Shown: piece after piece, positions 39,601 to 52,005 of the stretch
Layout of the letters: each line of letters starts with the position of its first letter
How positions within the stretch are numbered: position 1 is the first letter of the stretch
DNA from: Coffea arabica
Lineage: Eukaryota; Streptophyta; Magnoliopsida; Gentianales; Rubiaceae
Length of the DNA: 64,000 nt
Assembly: GCF_036785885.1 (NCBI RefSeq)
Contig: NC_092317.1
Span: 1,242,501-1,306,500, forward strand
Direction: 5' to 3'
Position numbers and translations under genes: made by a program
Notes under the pieces: generated by a model
The model's input: the letters and a program-made list of their open reading frames with translations, nothing else
Told to the model about the DNA's origin: nothing
Database searches by the model: none

Positions 39601-42600
39601 AAGTGTCCACATTGGATTATTCTAGATCAAATGGGACTAGTTCACTAGATAGAGGCCATTAAAAAAAATTTTGCCAGATAATTTTAGGGGTTAGATCCAA
39701 GAAAATCCAGTTAGCAAACAGAAGTTCTCAGAAAGGCCTCATATTCAGGTCCAGAAGGAAAATATACCAGATTGTACATCTCATTCTCAGCAAGGTTAAA
39801 AGGTAGGTGTCTTTCCAAAACTTCTTGAACAACTCTCCTCTCCTTCTCATCGCGTAGCCTTTCAGCCAGTAGATAATAACCATCACGGGCTAGATCTTCA
39901 TAACTGCTTCCAAATACTCTGAAACGATTTGCCCACCTAAACAAGTCACGTGGAGTGATATATCCTTGTTTGCCAGCAAAAACCTTACTACTTTGCCTGT
40001 ACAATTGCAACTCCTTCATGACGTCAACCATTTTCTTAGCATAGCTTGCAGGAATTTTGCACCTCTTTTCCAGTATTGTGCTCAACTCATCCTCTGGAAT
40101 TTCATCAACATGGATCTCCACAAAACGGTTGCGAAATGCACGAGAAAGCATTTTACGCCCACCATAGATATTAGGTGGATTTTGAGTAGCAAAAAGCATA
40201 AAACCTGGATGTGCACGGACAACTTCACGTAGCTCAGGTATATAAAGTTCCCTGTTGTCATCAAGCAATCGGTTCAGTGCTTCCAATACATCAGAGGGAG
40301 CCAGGTTAAGCTCATCCAGAACTATCCATTGACCATTTCGAATAGCCTTAACAAGTGCACCCTCATGAAAAACAAGCCTTCCATTAGAATCAGTGATATA
40401 AGATCCTAGGTACTCCTGAAGATCAGTATGCTCGTGATTGTTGATCCTTACAAATTCATGTCCAGTTATTGCAGCTAGATACTGAACTAGGCTGGTCTTC
40501 CCACTAGATGTTGGTCCTTGCAACAAGACAGGATATTTTCCAACAAATATGGCACGGGCAAGGTTACTAAGATGCTCTTTGACACTCTTCGTCAGAACAT
40601 AGCTCTCCAACAAAGGATCTGAGCATGAATTTCCACTAACCATCAAGTAAGCATCAAAAGGAACATGTTGAGGTACTTTTCCTCCTAATAGGCATGACAA
40701 TATCAATTGGTTCATCAACTTGGCACTAGGTTCATCCAGCAGAGACAGGAAAAACATACAAAACCCATCATATAAAGCTTTTTGAAATCCAAATTTCCTT
40801 CTTGCCTTCCTGGTGTATTCTAAAGCACGGTAAAGAGACCTCAAACTGTACTGTGGCTTCTGGTTGGCACCATCCTGCAGCCTTTCATCAGATTCCTTCC
40901 TTGCTGCTTTGTAAAACTGCACTATCTTACTTACCAAAGCACTATTTGAATGAACATCATCCATATACTGACTTATAAACAAGACTAGATCATCATCATC
41001 CAACACATCATCAACGAAATATTCTGTAAATCTGCCCCTCAATGAGAATGGTAAATCCCTCTTACCTGCATCAGTTGCAGGATTCATGCAGGCAAATATC
41101 CGGAAGTTGGGATGCCTAGGTATATAGTCGATGTCACCTCTTTCAGCCAAACACAATGACCCTTTCTCTTCTTCAAGAACACCAATAATTCGCTGCAAAG
41201 TTTCTGGAGGAGCTAAATTTACCTCATCCAGCAGTATCCACTCCCCATTTTTAAGTGCAGTCACAAAAGCTCCTTCTACAAATGAAAATATCATTCCACC
41301 TGAACCACTAATTTGTGCATAAGCTCTCTCGAGTTTCAAAGAAAAGTTTTCCCAACCTCTCAACACTTCCTCCCCTAAAGGCCTCTTGCGTTTGTTACCC
41401 GACCCACATCTTCCTATTTCAACAATTTTTCTAACCCCTTTCTGGAAACCATTTACTAACATCTTCCAGTTCTTGTCAACTATAAATTTCCTTAAGCGCG
41501 CCAAAAATTCTCCATTATCCTAAAAATAAAGATTCAAAAGTAAATCTGATTAGCAAACCTAGGAACTTCAAGGAGCAAGGAGAAAAAATATCTTTTTCAA
41601 CAGTACCTTTGATGGAAATGTACCAACAAAAAGATTCTCGAACTCTTTATATAGAGGAATCAGTACAGACTGAGCATCAATGGGTCTGAAACCCCCTAAC
41701 AAATCTGCAACGTCACTTTGCTGGCTCAAATTCTGAAATGCAAGGAAAAATAATAATCAATCTATATCTCTTGAAGCATATCTCATCAAAGAGGCCATCA
41801 GTGAACTTACCAAAACTGTAAGTTTCTGACCAATTCTCGCAGCCAGATTTTGCACAAGGGTGGTTTTCCCAGCACCAGTTTCACCAACCAAAAGGACAGG
41901 CTCATTAAACCTAACAGAGCAAGCTATTCTCTCAAGAACATGAACTGAACTGCGAATCTCAACAAATGGCTTCTTATCATGATCCAACTGCAGATGACGG
42001 ATTAAAAGATTAGGAAAATTAACAAAAACTTGACAACATAATCATGTCAAAAAAAGTCAAAGAGCCATATCCTTCAACTTACTCCCATTTGCATACGGTT
42101 AAGGGTAATACGCCCAATACGTAAATCAATCCGCAGATCCTGCAAACAATTTCAGCTCAGGAAACAAGTGATTCAGATTGAAAACTAAAATGAGCTTACA
42201 GTAGGAAAAGAACAGACTTGGATCACGGGTTTATTGACAGGATACAAAGTCTCCACAACGGGAACTGTCCACAATTTTGCAATCTCTTTCATCAAAGCTA
42301 ACCGGTTTTCAGTGGAAGTTACGAAGGCAGCAAAAATATCTACAGCCTAAAAATATGCAAAATGTCAAGTTACATCCACATCCAGATTATCTAAATTAAG
42401 TTACAAAGAGCAACATGTTTAATCATTTTCAACCTCTTTATAGATGCTACTGCAAGCAAAAGATGACAGACCATCTCCAAGAAAGGTTAAACCCAACCCT
42501 GCAACTCTCCTGCACCATTTCAGAAGATCTCTGCCATTGCGAATACATGACGTACATTAAGAGGCGATCTTCACATACAAACCACAAAACTTACTGATTT

Positions 42601-43523
42601 TATTTGTTTTGAAGGTCACAGGCATAAGCAGCTACCTCAACGAAAACCTGCCATGAGAACCAGAAAAGGCAGTAGTCCCAAATTGAAATCCTGCTAGGTG
42701 GTTCATCTTTGCAAAGGTTTCTGCAGAAAATCTCACGTCAAGGTAGTGCTTATGCTGCTAGGACAAATCATAATTATAGTACAATATTTGACTGACCTAC
42801 AAGTTTTCCAGCCAGCGGATCCAATTCAGGATACCATCCACTCACAATATTTAGCAAATCACTTTCTCCTGGGGCTCCAACCATCACTCTATGCCAAAGA
42901 GCAGCAACTGCGTTCTTTCCTACCAAGAGAATAGATAAAGGTAGTTTCGTGAAAATAAAGACATCCCAAGAAGAATATACTAAAATGCACATCAAATACC
43001 TGAATATTACCCATGCAAATTGCCAGTAAATTATCTATTTAGAGACATCACTTAAAAGCAAAATACCCTGTTAATTTATCATCTCAAAACAAAACTGAGA
43101 AATAGGGTTGGACTTGTTGGAAGTCTTAATTAGACAGAATATAACTTTTGAGTTCTACAGATGAAAGCAGAATTCAGTGATTGACTAGCTCTCAAACAAA
43201 TTGATCAAATAGAATACTTGTTGCATTTAGCATGCTTCGTGCACATGAAAGGCATATGGTGGCATTTAATCAACAATAGCAAAAGCAATGCAAGAAACCT
43301 ACTATAAGAGGACCAGCATAACATATGAACACATAATTCCATGACAAGGGAAACTGAAAAGTTTCACTTCAGAGAGAAAGAGAGGGAGGGAAGATGAGAC
43401 AGAGAGACAGAGATCACAAGCAACTTCTTCAAAAATGAAAAAGAGCATAACACATGAGCACATAATTCCATGACAAGGGAAACTGAAAAGTTTCACTTCA
43501 GAGAGAAAGAGAGGGAAGGGGGA

Positions 43524-43563
<40 letters not shown>

Positions 43564-46500
43564 ACAAGCAACTTCTTAAAAATGAAAAGGAGCAGCGTGA
43601 ACCTTCTGTGATTGATGATATGTCCAACTTTGAGCTAGTCACAGTGGCGAACAGTCGAAAACCCTCATGCACCCTTATTGCCTGCAAACGCCCAAAATTT
43701 TTCAATGAAGTTCCTCCAGCAGAGATAAGTTACAAAATTCTTTTAGTTATACAAGGATATGCCAGCATGACAGCATTTAATTAACTCTACCAGCAATAGA
43801 TGTCCAAGACTCTCCACTTTATCCCTGTTACTAGTAGATCACCAATCGACAAAACCATATGACCAGTAAAATAAAACTAAAAAATACAATCATGTGTTGA
43901 AAAATTGCAAAAAATGGTCATCAATGCTAGACAAGCAAACCTAAGCTATGATAGATTGCTATGGAAAAAGTGCTACTGATCCAACATCAAATTTCAAACT
44001 GTTCCAAAGAGCAATTTGAATATCAAAAGCAAACTAGAAAAGAAGCATACCTCCCCATGGCCAGTAATAAATGAACTTGCGCCCTCCAATAAAGGCAACA
44101 AGATGGATTGAACATCAGGAGGCGCTTTGTCAACATCCTCAACAACAACCCAAAATCCATTGCAAACAGCCTGGAAAACAATTTTATGCAGCTTATAAGA
44201 ACGTGGAGCTGATCAGTACCTTAAAGCCCACAGAGGAAAACAAACCTGTGTAAGAGAACCTGGCTGCCATCTGAACTCACCAGGTTGCTCTGTACAAACA
44301 TAACTTCCAAGCAATGTTTTTCCATCCATTTGCTCATCCATGTGAATAGACAATACTGCAATTCCAGGCAAGAAAAATAATGGGCTAATCAGCATAATTG
44401 CAAATAAATATATGTATACAGACATTTTTTGCTTTCTGGGTAAACATGAACATGGTAAAACACTGATATCCCTCTGAACAACCCCCCTTTTCCAAAAAAT
44501 AGAAAAAATAAAAGGAAAAAAGTATGATAATGGGCCTTTAGAACTAGATTTTGGCCCTAAACCACATACGACTGCTAAAAAGTTCTCAAGTCCTCTCTAC
44601 TAAAAACAATGGAAGTTGCGAATGCTATACTCTGCCTAGCAATGAAATCCTGATATATAAATGCAGACTGAAGGCAACACATGCTTCAAATCATGATGCA
44701 ACACCATACTCATGAAACCATTCAAATACATCGGGCAAACATGCAGGGCAATGGAGAACCAAGAGAAGAAGATTTGCTCAAACACTAAAGAGAAATAATA
44801 TGAAAAAAAGGCAAACAGAAACCTTAAACAAAACATCGGCTGACAACATCCAAAAAGCATTTGGAAGTGTATTTCCAACTTCTGGCATCTATTTTGTGCC
44901 ATCTATCTCCCAAATGCAACAGATAATTTAATGACGTTAAGAGATTAAAAAAATGACTCTATTAAAGCTGGCTACACTCATTTTCCTTTTTTATTTTTTT
45001 TTTGCCCCGGGAGGGGGGGTGGAGGGGGCGGGGGAGCAGTACCGACGAGTTCAGAATACAATAAAAAAATTAAACAGACTCCAAAATGTAATGCCAGGCT
45101 GGCGTGCTGTCTAAAAGATGTTTGCTTTCAAATTCTGAAAGGTAAAAGCAGGTTTCAGAAGCCCTCAAGGGCTGCTGCTAAGGGATTAACTTTTTCCTCA
45201 TATAAGCAACCTAGAAACAGGGTCAAAGGCAAATGAAAACACCTCGAAACAGCAAACCAGATTCAGGCCCTACACAAATATTTAAGTAAAAATAAAGAAC
45301 GAAATGAAAATAAGACCCTATGTCCAAGTTGCCCTATTCAATCAATTTTTTACTTTACTTGTTATGCCAAATGTTTTCAACTCCATTGATATAGGCAGGC
45401 CAATCAAGGAAAAAACTTCAACATTTGAATAGGAGGACCATACCTTGGATTCCCTGTTCCTGGGCCAACTTGTTAATAAGTGCAGTTTTTCCAGAACCAG
45501 CAGGGCCATATAAAAGAACAGGCCATCTCTGACTCACAGCTAGAGCTACCATCTCAAAACTTTTCTTCAGTGCATCTGTCAAGACGAAAGGCTTTGTATT
45601 TCTCCTGCATTCACTTCTAAAGTTCAGAATAGCACAAAATAAGGTTCCGAAAGCTTCAAGTGGGACAAACAAAAGTGGCAGAAGAGACCAGAGCAGATGA
45701 GGATGGGAGGGCTAAAACTTATCATCATAGCTATACTTTAAAGTCCTATTCCAAGTTAACAGAGCAAAAATGAGACAGTATGAAAGGCAGTTATAATCTG
45801 CGACTGCATTTATTGTTTCTAATATGTGCATATACCTCTAGCTTGCTAAGCATAAAGTGAGAAGTTATCCACAATCACAAGCGTGCAATGATAATAGCCA
45901 AGTAAAGTAAGATAAAGTGAACATCTAATGAAACATTTGATATACATGATTTTGCATAGTTTGTCTCCACAAGTTTCATACTATTCCACGACTCTGAAAT
46001 TGGATGTATGCAATTCTAGCCCGGTCAAGGGTGACATGTATGAAATGCAAAATGTAGCATCATACCTCTGTGCAATGATTAGATCACCAATAACCACAAT
46101 TGCATCTGCTTAAAGTGCACAAAAGGAAATCCTTCCCTATTTCTTATCAATAACATGCTTTTGCATAGTTTGACTCCACAAGTTTCATGCTACTACACTA
46201 CTCTGAAATTGGATGTATGCAATTCTAGACCAGTCAAGGGTGCCATGTATGAAATGCAAAATGTAGCATCCTACCTTCGTGCAATGATTAGGTCACAAAT
46301 AACCACAATTTCATCTGGTAAAAGTGTACAAAAGGAAATCATTCCCTATTTCTTATCAATATCTATTACCATGTCACGTTGCTGATGCTCCAATTTGCTG
46401 GTAAAAAGTCATGAAATTCTGAAGCAAATACAGGCAAACTATTGCTGAAATTCTTAAGATCAGGACTAAGGTTATCAGTCATTGCATCCAGTTGTCTTCC

Positions 46501-49500
46501 AGCAGAAATTCCAAGATACCAGCCCGCTCTCTCCAATGCTATATCTTGACAAAATTCTTGCCAGCTGCCAAACGAAGAAGCAAATAAAGACATTAGGGAC
46601 ATGTTGAAAACCGGATAAACACAAGAAAATAATTTTTACATCACAACTTTAAGTGCACAATCGAAAGAATTTCATGCCCCCTCTAGAAGAACATTCCCCA
46701 CATTCACTGAATCCAACCAAAAGCAATTAAACTATTCAGACTTTGATGAGCTGAAGATGAAATTTTGATATCATCGCATTGATTTCAAAGCTCAATCTAG
46801 CTGAATTTAGTGACATTATTATCAAATATGTCCCGTCTCCAAGCAAATAACCAGAACATGCCTAGCCTAAAGATTCTAGTCAATTAGTTTAGTTTGCTCT
46901 GAGCTGGTATAAATATTACTTGGTCACAATAGGAAAAAGCAGCAACTTTTTATAGTCAAACACTTAACAGGTAACAGAACAAACCGCAATAAACACAAAA
47001 ATGCTTCTCCAGAGCGAAGCCCAAAGTTTGAAGATGCTCTATCCCTTGTCTTTAGAACCATGGATAGTATTTGAACACTGCACCACCTCAGGTCCTGTAG
47101 GTTCCTCTTCAACTCCTCATCCTCATGTTCAATATCTGCAAGCAGTTGTACGATGTCCAAGAAAGAGGACCAGTCCCAAAATGTGGTGAAAACTCCTGGT
47201 GCTGCTAAAAGGAGACGATATGAAGCTCGTACCACATTCAGCAATTGGCTTCCTCCCTAACAAAAAGCAAGATGGATAGTTGCCAAAATGCAAACAATAT
47301 CCTCAAACACAAAAACAAGAGGAAAAAACTACACAAGAAGCAAAATGGAGCTGAAATCTTAAATGGAAAATCCCTCCAGTCAAACCATTCTTTATTCTGA
47401 AATTCTTATCCAAATAACACTGCTGAATTTTATCCTATTCAAAATAAAGAACCAATACCAAGACATATTATAATGTGGATCAGTGGAAGGAAAGCAAAAG
47501 AAAAAAGACTGACAGAAAAGAGACATCAACAGCAAGCCCCAATCTTAAACAGCTATCTACTGAGGGAAAGAAAGGAACAAATAAGTACATTCTTTATACA
47601 AAATAGAGTATTCCAGATAAGCAAGTTGTGGAATTTATGCAAAAAAAAGCATACGCAATGACGAAGAGCAGAAGGGTAATGTCAAAAATTTTGCTAACAC
47701 TGCAAAGGTAGAGAAAATACTCTGAGAGTGATTTGCCAACGTGCATCAAGGTTGTCCTTTACTTGAATGATTTACAGGGTAAATATGCACAAGGTACTTG
47801 ACACCCGATCAGGTGCATGTTTCGAAATCAATAAGAGGTCCATATGTGTTTCCAATTATTTAATAAGCACAAAACATTTGCCATATACCACAAAATGTAG
47901 TATAATGTTAGAATTGTTGATGCACTCAGTAATTGTTGAAAACAAGGTAAACACCATAGATACTCAAAATCCATAGGGTAATGTTGACCACCATCTCAAA
48001 GTTCAAAAGATAGCAGAAATTTGACTGACACAAACTTTCGAATATTCTCCAACTGAAGCCATGAGAAAATTACAAGAATGGAAGGAAGTCACAGAAGCTT
48101 ATGAACAGAAGGGAAGAAAGGGAAAACTAAACAAAGAAAGAACAGAAGACAAAGAAGCAAAGAGAATAAAAATCACTACAAATCCCATGAAAGATTTCAG
48201 ACAACAACAATATGAATTTACACTGAAACACAAAATCAAAGTAGTTAATGGAATTAGCAAACACTAAGAACATACCATAGCCAGTTCCTTGAAAGAATAT
48301 TTTGTTAACTTAATCCTTTCAAATGGCGGGGGTGCAAATTGAAAATAATCCAACACAAGCCTGCAGCAAGGAACAAGGCATGTCACATGGCTGCACAAAT
48401 GCACTAAAAATAAAAAAGGTTGATTTATTAATTCCAGTGTTCCAGCCTACCAAGGATGAAATGGCAAGAAAAGAATAAGCAAAACCACAAAGGATATTGA
48501 TCAAGCAGCAAACTTGTTAATCTAAAACAATGGGAACAACAGGAACTGGGAAGTAAAACAAAACAGAGACACTTTTCCCGTAATGGAAATTAAACTTGCT
48601 CTAGGAATTCTATGTAAACAATGATCTATGAAATGACAGTCAGTTTATGGAACTGCCAAACCTGCATAAGCAAATGACAATATAGCCCAAAAGTTTCCAT
48701 TTTCACTTTTTACTATTCTAGGAGGGATATTTGTAAGGACACCAAAAATCCACTAAAAGTTGTGAACTGGCTGATAACAACCTTTGCACAGAGTTCACCG
48801 AATCTGTTAAACAAACTTCACAAACAAAATCCATATGGATACAGCATCACTTTATTCGTCTTGAAACATGTTTTCAAAATCAATAACAGATTAATTTACT
48901 TGTTATTGATTTACTCCAGGTACATAAAATCCTAGACAATGACACTAACATATAACAAAATACGAGAATTAGAAGTTGCTTCAATTTCAGCAGGTTGCAG
49001 ACTTATATGCTTAGTCACAGACACGCTAAAGGGAGAAAATTTCTGGAACATGTCCAATGCCGGTAGTGATTACTGAATGGATACCCAACAAGTGCTTAAA
49101 GTCACTATTAGTCCCCTTTTATTTCTAGTGACAGAAACTGGCATTTCAAAAGGATACCCAGTTTTACTAAAAGGATGCTTCCCAAGGACGCATCCAGATG
49201 AAGCTAATATAGTACAGAAGAAAGGGAACTAAAGATAGTAAAACTTTCAAAAAGGAGAGGTGAGGTTGCCAAGGGATAATAATATAATAACCATTTTAGA
49301 TTAAGGTCATCTTGAAGAGAGTGGTAAGCTGGTACATGGAAAAATTGCAAAAAGCATATTGTCCAGAATGGATCCTAACATATCAGCAAGTGCATTGTGA
49401 CTTGTCAATGGGACAAATATGACTTCAGGGATCTAGAATTATTTGGACTAACAATAGCAAGTAAAAAACCAGAGCTAATTAGGAACAGTGACAGATTAAG

Positions 49501-51294
49501 GAATGCTGAATTGATCAAAGCAGAGAGCATCAGCTTTTCAATTGCTAAACAAAGTTATGACAGTGGAATCTGAAAAATGGATGGAAACAATAAGAGTACA
49601 TCGGAGGATACTCTGTTTGTGGATATCTTTTTTCTCCTCCTTTCCTCCCCACCTTTCTTTTCCTTTTTTTTTTGTTGAAGGGGGGGGGGGGGGGGGGTGG
49701 AGACTGTATCAGCTGAAATCTTTATGGGTACTTTCTAGTTACCTATCCTCCCATTTGTATCACTTATATTCAGCGATTAACAGATGAGAACTGGCTAGTC
49801 CAGTCGCAACATGAGACTCCTAATTCCAGATCTTTTCATCTCAGACTTGCACTCTGAAGTTTGAAATTCCATAACCTCATAGTAGAAAATATTCAGACCT
49901 GTGGCGTAGAGAAGAGTGTTTTGTGCAAAAGATGCAACTGCATTCCTGCTTATCAGAATACCTTTAGGATAAACAAATTTACTTATTTTTTCCCTTTTGG
50001 GGAAGAAGGTGGGGAATGATTAATAGCATTGAGTGGATTATCAATGAAGCCATAATTCTTACAAAACTAACCACAATCAAATTTTTCCCATGTCGGGAAT
50101 TATATAAATAATTATCAGACTGTAGAGAAAAAGAAGTTGAAAATGGAGATCTCTGTTTCTTCTAAGCCAGGGTAAAATATTTCTAAAAATATTCAAAAAA
50201 ATCCATTAACATAAAACTATAGTACATATCCACGGTGGAAAAGAACTTACCTGGAAAGAAAAAAGGAAAAAAAAAGGTAGAAGAAGAAGAAGAGAGACAG
50301 AGAAGAACAGATATGCAAAGAAAATTATCAGCAAAGGCCATAAAGTGCATCCAAATATTCTGATACCAGTCAAACTTTCACAAATCATATGCTTTACTGC
50401 AAAAGAGATGAAATTGTCTTCTTAAATATTCTTTTTCTGCCAAAGGATGAACTCTAAACCAAAACTCTATGTATAAGTGAAAATAAGATTTTGTTTAAGT
50501 CTTACCAACTGTTTCTTGTCATCGAGAATATGTACGTAAATCACCTATGGATATTTGGACTACAAAATCAGATTCACAGCTGGAGTTTGTAAGTTGGTAA
50601 CAGTTAAAAAGGGTTTTAGCTTTGCAAATTAAAGCACTAAAATTAGCTTCTAAATGAAGACATACCAGACAGTCATCTGCCCCAAATTTGTCGATGGATG
50701 ACAAAAAAAAATGAGCTATCAGAAACAAAAGAGTTCAGCTTACCGGAGTAGAAAAGGGACCATATCTAATGCCCGACAAAAAGCTAGACAAGCAAGCTCG
50801 TGGAGATTCAAGCCCTTCCCACTTCTTGCATATACATCAACAACATGCATAAACTCAGTATTGTCCAAATCTTCATCTTCTCTAAGGACATTATCCTCGT
50901 TAAATTCTACCATGGAATCATCTGAATTTGACCTTAAGTCAGGCACCAAATGAAGCAATGAAACAGTCCTTTCCACGATCTTATGCACTATAGGACGGAA
51001 ACATCCCACCAACGGGATAGTATAATTTGGGTGCAGGAATATTTCCCCCACTGCCTTCACCACCTCTTCTTCTGTCACCTTGTCTGCCTGCATTCATCCC
51101 ACTTCAGATCATACAGCAAAAATTCCAATATTACATAGTTCAAAAGAAGCAAGAGCAAATCAGAAAGAACGAAAACAAAACAGCAATACCTTCTTTAATA
51201 AGTAGTCAAATTCGGGTATAGAAGCAAGCCTTGGGCATCGAGAAAGAAACCTCTCGAGCTCAAAATGAAGATGAAAGCTCCCGTCAATTGCCAT
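18420..51294 (-). CDS. MDN1: Midasin, dynein-like AAA+ ATPase of 60S ribosome assembly
   Basis: Midasin (Rea1) is the nucleolar/nuclear motor that strips assembly factors such as Ytm1 and Rsa4 from pre-60S particles. I traced 51 coding exons with a consistent frame throughout (16,233 nt with stop; 5,410 aa), matching the roughly 5,400-aa plant proteins. N-terminus: MAIDGSFHLHFELERFL. Six AAA+ modules follow, with Walker A motifs GPAGSGKT (about residue 367), GETGAGKT (685), GPTSSGKT (1085), GETGGGKT (1373), GSPGVGKT (1791) and GPPSSGKT (2100). A long linker (about 2500-4600), an Asp/Glu-rich segment (about 4615-5150) and a C-terminal MIDAS domain with DDSRSM (about 5204) complete it; the end is WFELMQYSRD. 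Module 6 has a degenerate Walker B (WIVLENANL), as in other midasins. No disabling lesion was seen. One donor appears to be GC. Exon edges are given in the segment entries. Confidence 0.96.
21791..30152 (-). other. Midasin segment: linker domain
   Basis: Exons 34-45: 26848-30152 (3,305 nt), 26576-26732, 26239-26405, 26040-26131, 25734-25954, 25369-25623, 23520-23735, 23273-23431, 22971-23195, 22550-22855, 22308-22448, 21791-21994. The translation is helix-rich, with few motifs and no catalytic signatures, as expected for the linker that joins the ATPase ring to the tail. A 1.6-kb intron (23736-25368) holds only low-complexity sequence. Confidence 0.88.
24467..24486. repeat. Homopolymer G tract in a midasin intron
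   Basis: Twenty G in a row follow a T tract. Similar shorter or equal tracts lie at 18546-18556 and 49680-49697, all within midasin introns, so they are poly-C in the transcript. They may be length-unstable or assembly-sensitive. Confidence 0.8.
30253..33362 (-). other. Midasin segment: end of AAA5 and AAA6
   Basis: Exons 30-33: 33198-33362, 32848-33055, 31870-32765, 30253-31761. Exon 30 opens GLNAILDHRAEVFIPELG and has the AAA5 sensor ACQNPSYQGGGRKGLPKSF. AAA6 has VGPPSSGKTSLIRLLAELTG, then WIVLENANLCNPTVLDRINSL, in which Asp-Glu of Walker B is replaced by Glu-Asn, and TVNPSFGEVSRAMRNRG. A degenerate AAA6 is known in the family. Confidence 0.9.
33498..38455 (-). other. Midasin segment: AAA4 and the start of AAA5
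   Basis: Exons 18-29: 38240-38455, 37945-38049, 37549-37854, 36390-36583, 36244-36298, 35931-36081, 35655-35728, 34624-34777, 34108-34206, 33851-33951, 33644-33733, 33498-33563. AAA4 has GETGGGKTTVCQLL, LFLVDEISLADDSVLERLN and ATMNPGGDYGKKELSPALRN. AAA5 has LLEGSPGVGKTSLVVAIG and WVLLDELNLAPQSVLE. The last exon ends GAG with the intron beginning GCATTG, a GC donor by this model. Confidence 0.88.
39768..41987 (-). other. Midasin segment: AAA2 and AAA3
   Basis: Exons 15-17: 41811-41987, 41607-41732, 39768-41519. Exon 15 holds the AAA2 Walker A (LLVGETGAGKTTLVQNLA). The 1,752-nt exon 17 holds the AAA2 Walker B (EWILLDEVNLAPPETLQRI) and the whole AAA3 core: GPTSSGKTSLVQYLA, WIVLDELNLAPSDVLEALN, the sensor ATQNPPNIYGGRK and the arginine region FRNRFVEIHVDEIPEDEL. 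Both Walker B motifs keep the DE pair. Confidence 0.93.
43313..43591. repeat. Tandem duplication (period 130 bp) with (GA)n in a midasin intron
   Basis: Copies start AGCATAACATATGAAC (43313) and AGCATAACACATGAGC (43443), and both continue ACATAATTCCATGACAAGGG to ATCACAAGCAACTTCTT. The second copy contains an expanded GA run (about 43527-43561). The array ends about 10 bp from the donor of the exon at 43603-43681. Confidence 0.9.
45952..46366. repeat. Tandem duplication (period about 209 bp) in a midasin intron
   Basis: Copies at about 45952-46160 and 46161-46366 share TTGCATAGTTTG, CTCTGAAATTGGATGTATGC, GAAATGCAAAATGTAGCATC and CCCTATTTCTTATCAATA. Divergence is low, so the event is fairly recent. 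The second copy ends within a few bases of the splice donor of the exon at 46370-46564. Reading frames in the two copies mirror each other only because of the duplication. Confidence 0.9.
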
Positions 51295-52005
51295 TATTAA
51301 CAAAATATAGTATCCAAATGAGCTTTCCACGTTCTATGAAGAAAAATCTTTTCTTTTAACAGCTATGACCTTCAAGCTACCTGCTTCCACACAAAATGCA
51401 AAGTGGGACCATCAGAATAATACCAAATGATTTCCTAAACATGCAAGTACAAAATCTAATAGTTAAGAATTTTCATGTGTGTTCAGAGTTCTGAGATTAT
51501 CTGTTGAAAGACAAACAAATAAAAAAAAAAGTTCTTTCTTACTGTTAGTATCATTAAATCCATGGTTCGACACGAAACTAAAAGTGGGTCGATCAAGTTA
51601 CTAGCAAATCATTTCCAAAATGCAATTTTGCATATACTTGAACGATTATCTTGTGCTTTAACCAACTTTATCGCGTCTTTAACTTTTACTATCAAGCACC
51701 AAATTTGAAGCATTAAAATTTTCTTCAGCCCTACTAAAGATCAAGCTCAGCTTTCCAATTTTCTCAGAAAAGTAACTGAGCAGGGCGCCGAGAGATGAAA
51801 AACTTCTTATGAATACATATAAAAATACATAAAAATGAATATTACAAGTCAAAAGAACTGACCCAAAATTGTTATACGTCTTGTTTTTAGCTGTGTACCT
51901 TTCTGGTTTCTCTGTATTTACTTGTTAAATTGTCGATGACGCGCGCCCCCCAGGGTTTAGGGTTTAGCGTTCGGAACTGCTGTTCTATGACTTATTTGTA
52001 TGTTT
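51295..52005 (-). promoter_or_regulatory. Midasin upstream region
   Basis: About 700 bp between the midasin ATG and the start of the Pack-MULE. No other gene is visible. It must contain the 5'UTR and the core promoter; a double telo-box sits at 51953-51967, just short of the inserted element. Confidence 0.6.
51953..51967 (-). promoter_or_regulatory. Double telo-box (AAACCCTA-type) upstream of midasin
   Basis: Read on the minus strand the sequence is CTAAACCCTAAACCC, two overlapping telomere-repeat units. Telo-boxes are known cis-elements of plant ribosomal-protein and ribosome-biogenesis promoters, which fits midasin's role. It lies about 660 bp upstream of the ATG, so a 5'UTR intron or a long leader would be needed for the usual position near the transcription start. 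Confidence 0.65.

Larger units (their letters stand above)
42083..51294 (-). other. Midasin segment: N-terminal domain and AAA1
   Basis: Exons 1-14 in transcript order: 51190-51294, 50744-51087, 48276-48360, 46985-47256, 46370-46564, 45444-45604, 44246-44355, 44051-44170, 43603-43681, 42797-42919, 42648-42720, 42434-42530, 42218-42346, 42083-42139. They code for the non-AAA N-terminus (conserved YFQFAPPPFERIKLTKYSF) and AAA1: Walker A GPAGSGKT in exon 6, Walker B FWVVVEDVDKAPPDVQ in exon 8, sensor-like IRVHEGFRLFATV in exon 9. Introns 2 (about 2.4 kb) and 3 are large and carry low-complexity DNA. Confidence 0.9.

Noticed and set aside
45928..46385. Two similar small peptides on the plus strand
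   Set aside because: The similarity is explained by the 209-bp intronic tandem duplication in midasin, not by a gene family.
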